In this document: piece by piece, positions 55,746 to 64,000 of the stretch
How the letters are laid out: each line of letters opens with the position of its first letter
Numbering within the stretch: the stretch's first letter is position 1
DNA from: Caballeronia turbans
GTDB taxonomy: Bacteria; Pseudomonadota; Gammaproteobacteria; Burkholderiales; Burkholderiaceae
Length of the DNA: 64,000 nt
Assembly (NCBI GenBank): GCA_001544655.2
Contig: FCOD02000002.1
Location: 62,001-126,000 of the forward strand
Direction of reading: 5' to 3'
The notes under the pieces: generated by a model
What the model saw: only the letters and a program-made list of their open reading frames with translations
Told to the model about the DNA's origin: nothing
Databases searched by the model: none
Position numbers and translations under genes: made by a program

Positions 55746-55884
55746 CCAGCGCGACGGCCGAATCGCCCGCAAGCTGACCGCCGTTGTTCTCCGCGAGCGC
55801 GACCTTCGCGCCCGGACGCTGCCGCGCACCGGCCCTGCCACGCAACTGCCCGGTGAGTTCGACGATTTGCGCGACGCCGATGCT
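55726..55884 (-). pseudogene. thiolase C-terminal remnant
   Basis: The minus frame reads GVAQIVELTGQLRGRAGARQ, then KVALAENNGGQLAGDSAVALVTILS and a stop. This matches the C-terminus of SCP-x-type thiolases/acetyl-CoA acetyltransferases (family ...GARVALAHNGGG...GDSAAMAVTIL). The catalytic GHP-x-GATG region just upstream is already degenerate (ERAVSIGVAQ) and no thiolase body precedes it; the antisense kinase starts there. It is therefore a fossil of a deleted gene, overlapping the last bases of deoR. Boundaries are approximate. Confidence 0.6.
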
Positions 55885-55975
55885 AACGGCGCGTTCTGGC
55901 CGGTGCGGAAAGTGCCGTATCGCCTCGCGAAAACGCCCGCGCGCGTGCGTGCCGTTCCCGGCGCGCCGGAAATCG

Positions 55976-58486
55976 TCAGACGCGCGCCGCCAGCGCCAGC
56001 ACGCGCTCCAGTTCCGGAAGATCGACCGGCTTGACGAGGTGCGCATCGAAACCGGCGGCGCGCGTGCGCGCCATGTCTTCGTCCGAGCCGAGGCCCGTCA
56101 TCGCGGCGACGATCGCGCGTGTGCCGCCGGGCTTGTCGCCGTCCTGACGCATGCGGCGGATCACGTCGAAGCCCGTCATGCCGGGCATCGACAGATCGAG
56201 CAGCACGACCTGCGGCCGAAGCGCTTCGAACAAATCGAGCGCGCCCGGACCGTCGTAGGCGGCGCGCGCGTTGTGGCCGAGCAGCTCGACGAGCAGCGTC
56301 ATGCTGTCGGCGGAATCGCGGTTGTCATCGACGACGAGCACGTCGAGCTGACGGCTCGTCACGGCGAGCGGCGTCCCGCCTGCCGGTGCGCCGCTCGCCG
56401 GCGCCTCGGCGAGCGGCAGCCAGAGCGAGAACGCGCTGCCTCGTCCCGCGCCGCCGCTCTTCGCCTCGACATGCCCGCCGTGCAGTTCCGCTATCGCGCG
56501 CACGAGCGTCAGGCCGATGCCGAGACCGCCTTCGTCCGGATGCGCGCCCGGCGGATGCTCCTGCACGAAAAGATCGAACACGGTGCCGAGCGCCTCGGAA
56601 GAAATGCCGCGGCCCTCGTCGGTCACGCGCACCAGCACCGAGCCGCCGCGCGGGCCGACTTCGAGCGTGATCGTCGAGCCGGGCGGGCTGAACTTCGACG
56701 CATTGTTGAGCAGATTGTTGAGCGCCTGCACGAGCCGCGTCGCATCGCCGTTCACGAAAAGGGGCTGACCGCTGTCCTTCACGTCGATGCGTTGCCCGCG
56801 CTCGTCGCACAGCGGCTGGCTGGCCTCGACACTCAGATGCACGACATCGGCGATATCGACGGTCGCCGTCGTCAGGCGGATCTTGCCCGAGCTGACGCGC
56901 CCGGCTTCGAGCAGATCGTCGACGAGCCGAGTCAGATGCGCGAGCTGACGATCGACGATCTGGCGGCTGCGGACCACCTCGGCATCGTCGGACGCCTTGA
57001 GCTTGAGGATGCTCACCGCGTTGCGGATCGGCGCGAGCGGATTGCGCAGCTCGTGACCGAGCAACGCGAGAAACTCGTTCATGCGCCGGCTCGATGCTTC
57101 CAGTTCCTCGAGACGCCGCCGCGCGGTCATGTCGCGCGTGATCTTGACGAAGCTCTGCTCGCCGTCGCTGTTGCCGGGCAGTGCGCTCAGCATGACGTGC
57201 GCCCAGAACTCGGAGCCGTCCTTGCGCACGTGCCAGTCTTCGTGCTCGATGCGGCCGCGCTTCGCGGCGAGCGCGAGGTCGTCGCCGGGACGGTCGCGCC
57301 CGTGTTCGTCGGATGTGTAGAAGAGCGCGAAATGCCGGCCGATCGCTTCGGCCGCCGAGAAGCCGTAGATCGCACGCGCGCCGTCGTTCCACGAGCGCAC
57401 ATGGCCGTTCTGGTCGAGCATGCAGATCGCATAGTCGCTCACCGAGTCGATGAGCAGGCGCAGACGTTCGTTCGCCTCGGTCGCGACGTGCCGGTCGGTG
57501 ATGTCGTGCACGAAGCACGCGAACTGGCGCTGGCCTTCGTACCAGACTTCGCTGATCGTCAGCTCGGCGGCGAACTCGCTGCCGTCGCGGCGCAGCGCGG
57601 GCAGCTCGAAGCGCCGGTTGATCATGCGCGCCTCGCCCGTCGCGAGATAGCGCGTGAGTCCGGCGCGATGCGCGTCGCGAAAGCGCTCGGGCACGATGTG
57701 CGAGGCAAGCTCGCGGCCCGTCACTTCCTGCTGCTTCCAGCCCAAGAGGAGCGTAGCGGCCTCGTTCCAGTCGACGACCATGCCGGCCTCGTCCATCGAC
57801 ACGAACGCGACATGCGCGTTGTCGAGCACGGTCTGGCGTCGGCGCATGGCGTCGGCGAGCTTCTTTTCGAATTCGATGCGCAGCGACGACTCGACTGAAA
57901 GATCCGCGGTCACGCTGGCGTTTTCCTTCACGAGCTTGCGGTTTTCCTGCGCGATTTCCTCGCGCGCGATGGTCTCCGCGATGCACGCGCAAAACGCGTC
58001 GAGAATGCTGATATCGGGTGGCCCGAAATGATCGGCCTCGCCGGAGATGAGCTTCAGCACCGCAACCGAGCGGCCTTCGTAGACGACGGGCGCGACCACC
58101 ATCGACACGGCGCCGACCGCCTCGCATGCGGCGCGATCGACCCGATGGTCCGTCGCCGAATCGCGGCAGATGAGCGCCTGCTGGCGCGTGATGCACAGGC
58201 CCGACAGGCTGCCGGCAGTAGGCAGCCGCACGCCGATGTGCGCCGCCGCCGCGCCGCTCACCGCGCGATAGATGAGCGAGTCGCCTTCGATCCATTCCAC
58301 CACGGCGGACGCGACGCCCGCGACTTCTCTCAGCGTGTCGGTGACTTTTTGCAGATAAGCGGACAAGGGAAGCCGCGAATGGGCGAGGCTCGCGAACGTG
58401 GCGAACCATCGCTGGAAATGCGCCAGTTGCTCATGTTTCGCCTTGATATTGCTTTCCGGGCTCGACGCCTCGTATTGAGTCCGCAT
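55976..58486 (-). CDS. hybrid sensor histidine kinase (GAF-PAS-PAS-HisKA-HATPase-REC)
   Basis: An 836-residue cytosolic hybrid kinase. Order: GAF (about 40-180), coiled linker, PAS (about 212-335), PAS/PAC (about 338-460, ending KITRDMTARRRLEELEASSR), HisKA with H478 (LLGHELRNPLAPIRNA), HATPase_c (NLLNNASKFSPPG, GGLGIGLTLVRAIAELHGG), then a C-terminal receiver with D764 (VVLLDLSMPGMTGFD). No membrane helices are seen. There is no Hpt domain and no partner regulator nearby, so phosphotransfer partners are elsewhere. Signal unknown; GAF plus PAS suggests small-ligand or redox sensing. Confidence 0.9.
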   Translation of the reverse strand: MRTQYEASSPESNIKAKHEQLAHFQRWFATFASLAHSRLPLSAYLQKVTDTLREVAGVASAVVEWIEGDSLIYRAVSGAAAAHIGVRLPTAGSLSGLCITRQQALICRDSATDHRVDRAACEAVGAVSMVVAPVVYEGRSVAVLKLISGEADHFGPPDISILDAFCACIAETIAREEIAQENRKLVKENASVTADLSVESSLRIEFEKKLADAMRRRQTVLDNAHVAFVSMDEAGMVVDWNEAATLLLGWKQQEVTGRELASHIVPERFRDAHRAGLTRYLATGEARMINRRFELPALRRDGSEFAAELTISEVWYEGQRQFACFVHDITDRHVATEANERLRLLIDSVSDYAICMLDQNGHVRSWNDGARAIYGFSAAEAIGRHFALFYTSDEHGRDRPGDDLALAAKRGRIEHEDWHVRKDGSEFWAHVMLSALPGNSDGEQSFVKITRDMTARRRLEELEASSRRMNEFLALLGHELRNPLAPIRNAVSILKLKASDDAEVVRSRQIVDRQLAHLTRLVDDLLEAGRVSSGKIRLTTATVDIADVVHLSVEASQPLCDERGQRIDVKDSGQPLFVNGDATRLVQALNNLLNNASKFSPPGSTITLEVGPRGGSVLVRVTDEGRGISSEALGTVFDLFVQEHPPGAHPDEGGLGIGLTLVRAIAELHGGHVEAKSGGAGRGSAFSLWLPLAEAPASGAPAGGTPLAVTSRQLDVLVVDDNRDSADSMTLLVELLGHNARAAYDGPGALDLFEALRPQVVLLDLSMPGMTGFDVIRRMRQDGDKPGGTRAIVAAMTGLGSDEDMARTRAAGFDAHLVKPVDLPELERVLALAARV

Positions 58487-58652
58487 GGGCCATGTCCAAT
58501 CGATGGATCGCGATCGTGAATCGCGGAGGCATCGTAGTTTGCAAGACGGATAATTTCGTCAATTGGAACATAAATATCGGGCAAACGTTTGCGGTGAATT
58601 CTGCGTCGCGGGCCGGGCGTCTTTCTGCCGAGCCCGGCGTTTTCACTTCGCT

Positions 58653-59531
58653 TTATTGCGTGGCCCATTCGCGTGCGGCTTCGGCGGCGAAATCGCGATA
58701 GTCACGCGGCGGACGGCCGAGCAGCGAAGTCAGGCGCCCGACTTCCTGTGCCGAGGCCACCGCGCCATCCTGTTGATAGCGCTGCATCATGAGACGCATG
58801 TCGTAGGCGAGCCAATCCGGGCCCGCGCCTTTCATGCGGGTTTCGAGCGCGTCCAGATCGTCGCCGCCGTAGCGGATCTCGCGTTGCAGCGCATCGCGCC
58901 AGATCGCTGTGATGCTGTCGCCCGTCAGCGCATCGGGGCCGACGAGTTCATAGGCTTCGCGCGGCAAGGGCGCGTCGCTGCGTTCGCGGCGCAACAGTTC
59001 GCGCGCGGCGGCATCGCCGATATCGCGGACATCCACCATCGAAATGCCTTTGGCGCCGATCGGCATGCCATATACGCCGTGATGCAGCAGTGCATCCTTC
59101 AGGCGGATGTCGTTCTGCATGAAGTAGGCTGGGCGCAGGATCGTCGCGGGGAGATCGCAGTGTTCGATCATGCGCTCGACCGTGTGCTTGCTGGTGAAAT
59201 GGGGCACGTCCGTGTAGGCATCGCCCTTGAACACCGACAGATACACGATGCCCTTCACGCCCGCCTCGCGCGCGATGCTCATTGCCTGCAGGGCCTGCGT
59301 CAGTTCGTCCGGGGCGTTCGGCGCGAGAAGAAAGAGCGTGTCGATGTCTTTCATCGTCTCGCGCAGCGCGCCGATTTCAGTCAGGTCGCCCTTCACCGCC
59401 GTCACGCCCGCCGGAAAACTCGCGCGCTCCGGCGAGCGCGTCAGCGCGCGCACGTTCGCGCCACCGTCCTTCAGATGGTCGAGAACCTGTGTGCCGATCA
59501 CGCCGGTGCTGCCCGTCACGAGAATAGTCAT
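58653..59531 (-). CDS. NmrA-like NAD(P)-binding protein
   Basis: A 292-residue atypical short-chain dehydrogenase with the N-terminal nucleotide motif MTILVTGSTGVIGTQVLDHL (GxxGxxG) and the NmrA/HSCARG-like AVKGDLTEIGALRETM and TILRPAYFMQND. Proteins of this type act as NAD(P)H-quinone reductases (QorB-like) or redox sensors. AAGGAGA precedes ATG 59531. It is divergent from a LysR gene 104 bp away, the standard QorB-like/LysR layout. Confidence 0.87.
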   Translation of the reverse strand: MTILVTGSTGVIGTQVLDHLKDGGANVRALTRSPERASFPAGVTAVKGDLTEIGALRETMKDIDTLFLLAPNAPDELTQALQAMSIAREAGVKGIVYLSVFKGDAYTDVPHFTSKHTVERMIEHCDLPATILRPAYFMQNDIRLKDALLHHGVYGMPIGAKGISMVDVRDIGDAAARELLRRERSDAPLPREAYELVGPDALTGDSITAIWRDALQREIRYGGDDLDALETRMKGAGPDWLAYDMRLMMQRYQQDGAVASAQEVGRLTSLLGRPPRDYRDFAAEAAREWATQ

Positions 59532-59635
59532 GTCGATCTCCTTGGATCCGTTGAACACAGCGCCTACGATAATTGTTCCGGTTTCGAGCCGATAGACCCT
59601 GCTTCGGGACAGCTCGTCTCAACGATGGAACGATC

Positions 59636-60487
59636 ATGGACCTGACCGCACTCGCCGATTTCAACACCGTCGCGTTACACGGTGGCTTCGGACCCGCCGC
59701 ACGTCGCACGGGCCGCCCGAAAGCCACGCTCTCGCGGCGCGTCGCGGACCTGGAGCACAGTCTCGGTGTGCGGCTCATCGAGCGCGGCGCGCGCACGCTG
59801 CGGCTGACCGAGGAAGGCCGTGTCCTGCACGAACGCACGCGCGGCCTGCTCGCCGAAATCGACGACGCGGGCGCAACGATTCGCTCGCGCGCGCCCGTGC
59901 CGAGCGGACGCCTGCGCGTGAGCGCGCCGATCGTGTTTGCGCATGTCGTGCTGCCGCGCCTCGCGTCGCGTTTTGCGTCGGCGTATCCGCAGGTCGAGCT
60001 GGAGATCGTCGCGGAGGATCGTGTCGCGGACCCCGTGCAGGACGGATACGACCTCGTCATCCGCATCGATCCCGACGCCGACGAATTGCTCGTGGGACGC
60101 CGCATTGCGATCGACCGGCGCGTGCTGGTCGCGGCGCGCGGCTTCACGATCGACGAAGGCGCATCTTCCTTGCCTGCCGTCGTGCTCGCGCGCGCGGGCG
60201 GCACGGCCTGGCGAATTCAAGGCGGCGACGGCCGCGAGCGCACGATCACGCCCGAGCCGGTTTTGCGCCTGTCGTCGTTGCTGATGGCGCGCGAGGCCGT
60301 GCTCGAAGGCGCGGGCGTGGCGTTATTGCCGGGCTTGCTGGTCGAACCCGAGATTGCCGCTGGACGGCTCGCGAGGCTCGGACTCGATGCGGGACCGGCC
60401 GTCGAAATCTGGGCGCTCTATAGTTCGCGGCGATTGCTGAGCGCGAAAGTGCGCGCCTTTCTCGATATGCTGCAAAGCGCGGCGTGA
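59636..60487 (+). CDS. LysR-family regulator, divergent from NmrA-like gene
   Basis: A 283-residue LysR protein: MDLTALADFNTVALHGGFGP, KATLSRRVADLEHSLGVRLI, and a LysR substrate domain (LRVSAPIVFAHVVLPRL). The recognition helix is slightly unusual (RPKATLSRRV instead of SQPAVSRQI-like). It most likely regulates the divergent NmrA-like gene. It converges on the second MocR gene. Confidence 0.87.
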   Translation: MDLTALADFNTVALHGGFGPAARRTGRPKATLSRRVADLEHSLGVRLIERGARTLRLTEEGRVLHERTRGLLAEIDDAGATIRSRAPVPSGRLRVSAPIVFAHVVLPRLASRFASAYPQVELEIVAEDRVADPVQDGYDLVIRIDPDADELLVGRRIAIDRRVLVAARGFTIDEGASSLPAVVLARAGGTAWRIQGGDGRERTITPEPVLRLSSLLMAREAVLEGAGVALLPGLLVEPEIAAGRLARLGLDAGPAVEIWALYSSRRLLSAKVRAFLDMLQSAA

Positions 60488-60534
60488 CTACGCCGGAAAA
60501 AACAACCGTGGTGCTAGGTTATTCGGATCGCGGG

Positions 60535-61875
60535 CTAAATATCGACCTGCGATTCGACGATCTCCCGGACCCTTCCCAACGCTTCCCTCAACGTCCCCGC
60601 ATCCACCGATCCCAGCGCGAGCCGCAACGCATGCGGCACCTGCGCCGCGGTGCAAAACGGCCCGGCCAGCGACACCGAGATCCGCTCTTTAATCAGCGCC
60701 GCCGCGACACCGTCCGCGCGCACGTCCCCAGGCATCGGCAGCCATACGAAATACGAAGCAGGATGCGCGACCCGCTTCAATCGTCCCAAGGCGCTCGACG
60801 CGATCGCCTGACGCATCGAAGCATCCGCGCGCTTGTCCGCTTCGAGCCTGTCCACCGTGCCGTCCTCGAGCCAGCCGCACGCGATGGCCGTCATCACCCC
60901 GGGCGTATTCCAGGTCGTCACTCTGATCGCGCGTTCGATCTTCGGCACCCATTCGGGCGGTGCGACGACGTAGCCGACACGCAAGCCCGTCGCCACGTTC
61001 TTCGAAAATCCCGACACGTACACCGTGAGTTCGGGCGCGAGCGCGGCGAGCGGCGGCGGGGCATCGCTGGCGAGAAAGGCGTAAGCCGCATCTTCGATGA
61101 TGACGAAGCCATGCTTGCGCGCAATCGATACGAGTTGCCTGCGCCGCGTCGCCGTCATCACCCAGCCGAGCGGATTGTGCAGCGTCGGCATCGTGTAGAT
61201 GGCGCGCACGCGTCGCCGCTTGCATAGCGCATCGAGCGCGTCCGGATCGGGGCCCGCGCCCGACGCCGGCAGCGGGGCGAGTTCGAGCCGATGCGCTTCG
61301 GCCAGCAACTTGAATCCGGGATAGGTCAGCGTGTCGACGGCGACCACGTCGCCGGGTTTCAGCATCGCCATCACGGTCGTGGCGAGGCCGTGCTGCGCAC
61401 CATCGACGAGCATCACGCGATCCGCGCTCGCATCCAGGCCGCCGCGCAGGAGATGACGCGAGACCGCCGCCCGGTCGCGCGCGCGTCCGCCATGCGGCTG
61501 ATAGCGCAGCAACGCTTCCAGATCGCCCGCCGATGACAACTGCCGCAACGCATTGCGCAGCAACTCCGCCTGACTCGCCAGCGCGGGATAGTTGAAGTTG
61601 AGATCGACCATGTCCGCGGCGATGGCCACCTGATCGATGCCGAGTTCACGCGCGAGCGTCGTTTCCTTCACGAAGGTGCCGCGTCCCGTTTCGCCGCTCA
61701 CGAGACCCATCGCGTTCAACTCTGCATAGACGCGCGTCGCGGTCACGATGCCGAGTCCTTCGCGCGCGGCGAGTTCACGATGCGTCGGCAGACGTGTGCC
61801 GGCCTTGAGGCGACCGGAACGAATGTCCTCAACGAATCTGTCGACGATTTGCTTGTAGCGCGGCGGTTTCGGCAT
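60535..61875 (-). CDS. MocR-family regulator (GntR HTH plus aminotransferase domain)
   Basis: A 446-residue regulator with an N-terminal GntR helix-turn-helix (YKQIVDRFVEDIRSGRLKAG, TRLPTHRELAAREGLGIVTA) directly joined to an aminotransferase-like domain (ALLRYQPHGG, MPTLHNPLGWVM, IIEDAAYAF, PLP lysine in VSGFSKNVATGLRVGYV). It is divergent from a DJ-1/PfpI gene, with a pair of direct repeats between. It is a separate branch from the MocR at 47-48 kb: the linker is shorter and the PLP-site text differs. Confidence 0.9.
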   Translation of the reverse strand: MPKPPRYKQIVDRFVEDIRSGRLKAGTRLPTHRELAAREGLGIVTATRVYAELNAMGLVSGETGRGTFVKETTLARELGIDQVAIAADMVDLNFNYPALASQAELLRNALRQLSSAGDLEALLRYQPHGGRARDRAAVSRHLLRGGLDASADRVMLVDGAQHGLATTVMAMLKPGDVVAVDTLTYPGFKLLAEAHRLELAPLPASGAGPDPDALDALCKRRRVRAIYTMPTLHNPLGWVMTATRRRQLVSIARKHGFVIIEDAAYAFLASDAPPPLAALAPELTVYVSGFSKNVATGLRVGYVVAPPEWVPKIERAIRVTTWNTPGVMTAIACGWLEDGTVDRLEADKRADASMRQAIASSALGRLKRVAHPASYFVWLPMPGDVRADGVAAALIKERISVSLAGPFCTAAQVPHALRLALGSVDAGTLREALGRVREIVESQVDI

Positions 61876-61891
61876 GAGCGGCCTAAGCGGA

Positions 61892-61923
61892 TGTATTCAT
61901 GACAATTTTTTGATTGTATTCAT
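61892..61923. promoter_or_regulatory. direct repeats TGTATTCAT, probable MocR binding site
   Basis: TGTATTCAT occurs at 61892-61900 and 61915-61923, 23 bp apart, in the A/T-rich 99-bp spacer between MocR (starting 16 bp away) and the DJ-1/PfpI gene. Spacing and placement match the half-site pairs bound by MocR factors and parallel the site at 48.65 kb. Confidence 0.65.
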
Positions 61924-61974
61924 TTTCGACCGTAGCATGCGCACATGCCACACATGCGCTGAAAGGAGCACATC

Positions 61975-62589
61975 ATGCACATTGCCATTCTCACTTTCGA
62001 GGGCTTCAACGAACTGGATTCGCTGATCGCGCTCGGCATTCTCAATCGCGTGAAAAAGCCGGACTGGACCGTGTCGATTGCGTGTCCATCCGAAGAAGTG
62101 CGTTCGATGAACGGCGTCGTGCTGAAGGCGCAAGCCACGCTCGAAGAAGCCGCGAATGCCGACGCCGTGATCGTCGGCAGCGGCAGGCTGACTCGCCAGG
62201 TCGTCGCCGATGCGTCGCTGATGGCGCGCATCAAACTCGATCCCGCACGCCAGTTGCTGGCCGCGCAATGCTCGGGCACGCTCATTCTCGCGAAGCTCGG
62301 CCTGCTTCAGGACGTTCCCGCCTGCACGGATGTGACGACGAAGCCGTGGGTCGAGGAAGCGGGCGTGCGCACGCTCGATCAACCGTTCGTCGCGAACGGC
62401 AACGTCGCCACGGCCGGCGGATGCCTCGCATCGCAATATCTCGCGGCCTGGATGATCGCTCGGCTCGAAGGCATCGAAGCGGCACGCAGCGCGATGCATT
62501 ACGTCGCGCCCGTCGGCGAGAAGGAAGCCTACGTCGAGCGCGCGATGAAAAACATCACGCCGTTCATCCGCATTGCCACGCCGGCGTAG
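61975..62589 (+). CDS. DJ-1/PfpI-family protein
   Basis: A 204-residue flavodoxin-like protein of the DJ-1/PfpI/GATase1 superfamily. The nucleophile-elbow cysteine C99 is in AAQCSGTLILAK, and an acidic residue near the N-terminus (E13 in FEGFNELD) is in the place of the family's conserved Glu. It has no helix-turn-helix, so it is not an AraC-GATase1 fusion. Members act as isocyanide hydratases, glyoxalase III-like enzymes or chaperones. Divergence from MocR suggests induction by an amine-type effector. Confidence 0.87.
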   Translation: MHIAILTFEGFNELDSLIALGILNRVKKPDWTVSIACPSEEVRSMNGVVLKAQATLEEAANADAVIVGSGRLTRQVVADASLMARIKLDPARQLLAAQCSGTLILAKLGLLQDVPACTDVTTKPWVEEAGVRTLDQPFVANGNVATAGGCLASQYLAAWMIARLEGIEAARSAMHYVAPVGEKEAYVERAMKNITPFIRIATPA

Positions 62590-62711
62590 CGCGAAAATTC
62601 GTGCACTGCGATGCCCGTCGCGCTGCGCGTGACGGGCTTGTTCGTGCTGCACCTGCGTCATGAAAATCGTGCGTTTAAGGCATTAAGCGCTTCGGGAAAG
62701 TCCTTAGAGAA

Positions 62712-62729
62712 ACATCAGACGTCTGATGT
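62712..62729. promoter_or_regulatory. perfect 18-bp palindrome, probable GntR operator
   Basis: ACATCAGAC-GTCTGATGT is an exact palindrome without spacer, 32 bp upstream of the GntR start. The symmetric CAGACGTCTG core is the type of site bound by GntR dimers. Autoregulation and control of the downstream mtnK are inferred. Confidence 0.75.
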
Positions 62730-62761
62730 ATATTTCATGGACTGTCATCCGAGAGACCTTC

Positions 62762-63481
62762 ATGCGCCTGAGCGTCGAGCGATCGATGAGCGACAAGATC
62801 CAGGAGTCGCTCCTCACCATGATCCGCGAGCGCAAGCTCAAGCCCGGCGATCAGATTCCCACTGAGATAGAGCTTTGCGAGCTGCTCGGCGTCGGCCGCT
62901 CCAGCCTGCGCGAAGCCGTGGCGCAGATGATCTCGCATGGCTTGTTGTCGCGTCAGCAAGGCAAGGGCACCTTCATCAGACAAATTTCGCTGAAGCTGCA
63001 CGGCGGCCTCGATGATCTGATGTCGGTGACCGACATGATTCGCAGTGTGGGCGCGGTGCCATCGACGAGCCGCATCCAGATGGATACTGTCGCGGCTTCG
63101 GAGAGTCTCGCGGAAAAGCTCGCCATCAAGTACGGCGACCCGTGCGTGAGAATCGAGCGCGTGCGGCGCGCGGATGACGCGATCGCCGCGTATTGCATCG
63201 ACACGATTCCGAAGCACGTGTTCGATGCCGCCGAGGGTGAGCTGGGCGAATCGCTCTTCGGTATGTTCGCGCGCACGGGGCGGCGGCTGTCGCATACGCA
63301 TACGTCGATACAGCCGACCATTCTCACGCCGCGCGATCTGCCGGAACTGGGCGATGGCTTCGGCCTTTTTCTGCTGCTGGACGAAGTGGATTTCGATCAG
63401 AGCGGCGAGCCGCTTTGCTATAGCAACGACTACTACAACACGAGCATCTTCAAGTTCGATCTGGTGCGCAAGCGTCGCTGA
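62762..63481 (+). CDS. GntR-family regulator with UTRA-like domain
   Basis: A 239-residue regulator. The winged helix spans about 8-75 (SDKIQESLLTMIRERKLKPG, VGRSSLREAVAQMISHGLLS, QGKGTFIR), followed by a UTRA-like ligand domain (MIRSVGAVPSTSRIQMDTVA, YGDPCVRIERVRRADD). ATG 62762 is the Met nearest a ribosome-like GAGAGA; the frame is open for 12 more codons. A palindrome lies just upstream, and the methylthioribose kinase gene follows after 40 bp, so methylthioribose or its phosphate is a likely effector. Confidence 0.88.
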   Translation: MRLSVERSMSDKIQESLLTMIRERKLKPGDQIPTEIELCELLGVGRSSLREAVAQMISHGLLSRQQGKGTFIRQISLKLHGGLDDLMSVTDMIRSVGAVPSTSRIQMDTVAASESLAEKLAIKYGDPCVRIERVRRADDAIAAYCIDTIPKHVFDAAEGELGESLFGMFARTGRRLSHTHTSIQPTILTPRDLPELGDGFGLFLLLDEVDFDQSGEPLCYSNDYYNTSIFKFDLVRKRR

Positions 63482-63521
63482 GCAAGATGCACGCGCCCGG
63501 GCAACATCGGAGGAGACACCG

Positions 63522-64000
63522 ATGGAGTTTGAAGCTTTCACCGCGCAGGAACTCGCCGCCTATCTCGGCGGCGTGCCCGACGTGCGCGCGCTGCTGGGCG
63601 ACCCCGACGATCTCGAAGTCGTCGAAGTAGGGGACGGCAATCTGAACTACGTGTACTTCGTGACGAACGCGAAAGCGCCGGGGCGCAGCGTCGTCGTCAA
63701 GCAGGCGCCGCCGTTTTTGCGGCTCGTCGGCAAGACGTGGCCGCTTTCGTGTCAGCGCATGGAGCACGAAGTCGCTGCGTTGCGGCGCTTCGGCGCGCTA
63801 TGTCCGCGTCATGTGCCGAAGGTGTATCACGCGGACAGCAAGCGCTTTCTCGTGGTCATGCAACACCTCGCCTCGCATCGCATCCTGCGGCAAGGGCTGA
63901 TGGATGGCGCGATGTATCCGCGTCTCGCGGATCATCTCTCGACCTATCTCGCGCACACGCTCTTCTACGGCTCCGATCTCTTTCTCGCGCCCGACATCAA
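63522..64000 (+). CDS. mtnK: 5-methylthioribose kinase, N-terminal part
   Basis: The first 159 codons of a methylthioribose kinase, a phosphotransferase of the aminoglycoside-kinase fold that phosphorylates methylthioribose in methionine salvage. Close matches to the family: VGDGNLNYVYFVTN (37-50), the ATP-site lysine K60 (SVVVKQAPPF), VGKTWPLS, and AMYPRLADHLSTYLAHTLFY. CGGAGGAG precedes ATG 63522. The gene is cut by the right edge; the catalytic D-x-H region lies outside. The mtnA isomerase gene is expected next in many genomes. Confidence 0.92.
   Translation, partial: MEFEAFTAQELAAYLGGVPDVRALLGDPDDLEVVEVGDGNLNYVYFVTNAKAPGRSVVVKQAPPFLRLVGKTWPLSCQRMEHEVAALRRFGALCPRHVPKVYHADSKRFLVVMQHLASHRILRQGLMDGAMYPRLADHLSTYLAHTLFYGSDLFLAPDI

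Noticed and set aside
55784-57898. 704-codon plus-strand frame opposite the hybrid kinase
   Set aside because: Antisense shadow; the kinase on the minus strand has all expected motifs.

Overview
The window is GC-rich, gene-dense DNA with strong G/C third-position bias. Its content is typical of a soil or plant-associated betaproteobacterium of the Burkholderiaceae; Caballeronia or Paraburkholderia is my inference, resting on the classic Burkholderiales porin, many LysR regulators, MocR/PaiB/LysE and metabolite symporters. No tRNA, rRNA, CRISPR array, IS element, phage gene or replication origin was seen. Both edges cut genes: a TpsB transporter on the left and mtnK on the right.

Layout. 0-7.3 kb: a two-partner secretion pair in convergent orientation, a small unknown gene, a QseBC/TctDE-type two-component system and a porin. 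7.5-14.4 kb: a catabolic cluster (aldehyde dehydrogenase, MFS importer, enolase-superfamily enzyme, GMC oxidoreductase, LysR). 14.6-21.9 kb: an accessory-looking block with a DUF3079 protein, GAF histidine kinase, ParB-like protein, DUF421 membrane protein, two small unknown genes, an MFS exporter and an EamA exporter with a divergent LysR. 21.9-28 kb: merR-MFS efflux operon with a perfect palindrome, phosphatidylserine synthase, two LysR regulators and another MFS exporter. 28-33 kb: a lone receiver, a PAS histidine kinase and a FixJ-type regulator, then a GGDEF protein. 33.4-36.5 kb: MHS transporter, Gfo/Idh/MocA dehydrogenase and type II dehydroquinase, which looks like quinate/shikimate-type uptake and catabolism. 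37-40 kb: aromatic amino acid permease and aromatic aminotransferase.

40-47 kb holds small conserved genes, the membrane PQQ glucose dehydrogenase, a 44-codon gene, a SnoaL-like protein, mntP behind a yybP-ykoY manganese riboswitch, and alanine racemase. 47-50 kb is a MocR regulator divergent from a PaiB-like and a LysE-type gene. 50-55.7 kb is an acid-sugar operon (KdgT permease, DUF1537 kinase, PdxA2-type dehydrogenase, and possibly a permuted family III CoA-transferase) opposite a DeoR regulator, with repeated operators between them. 55.7-58.5 kb has a thiolase remnant and a hybrid GAF-PAS-PAS kinase. 58.6-62.6 kb has an NmrA-like reductase with divergent LysR, and a second MocR divergent from a DJ-1/PfpI protein. 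62.7-64 kb is a GntR regulator with a perfect 18-bp palindrome followed by methylthioribose kinase.

The main theme is many small, locally regulated uptake and catabolic modules, each with its own regulator, and in several cases the probable operator is directly readable. No wholly novel system could be demonstrated. The strongest leads are the enolase-superfamily enzyme with a glycine at a usual metal-ligand position, the apparently permuted CoA-transferase, the two MocR direct-repeat operators, the DeoR and GntR operators, and the CTAG-repeat leader of a 44-aa gene.
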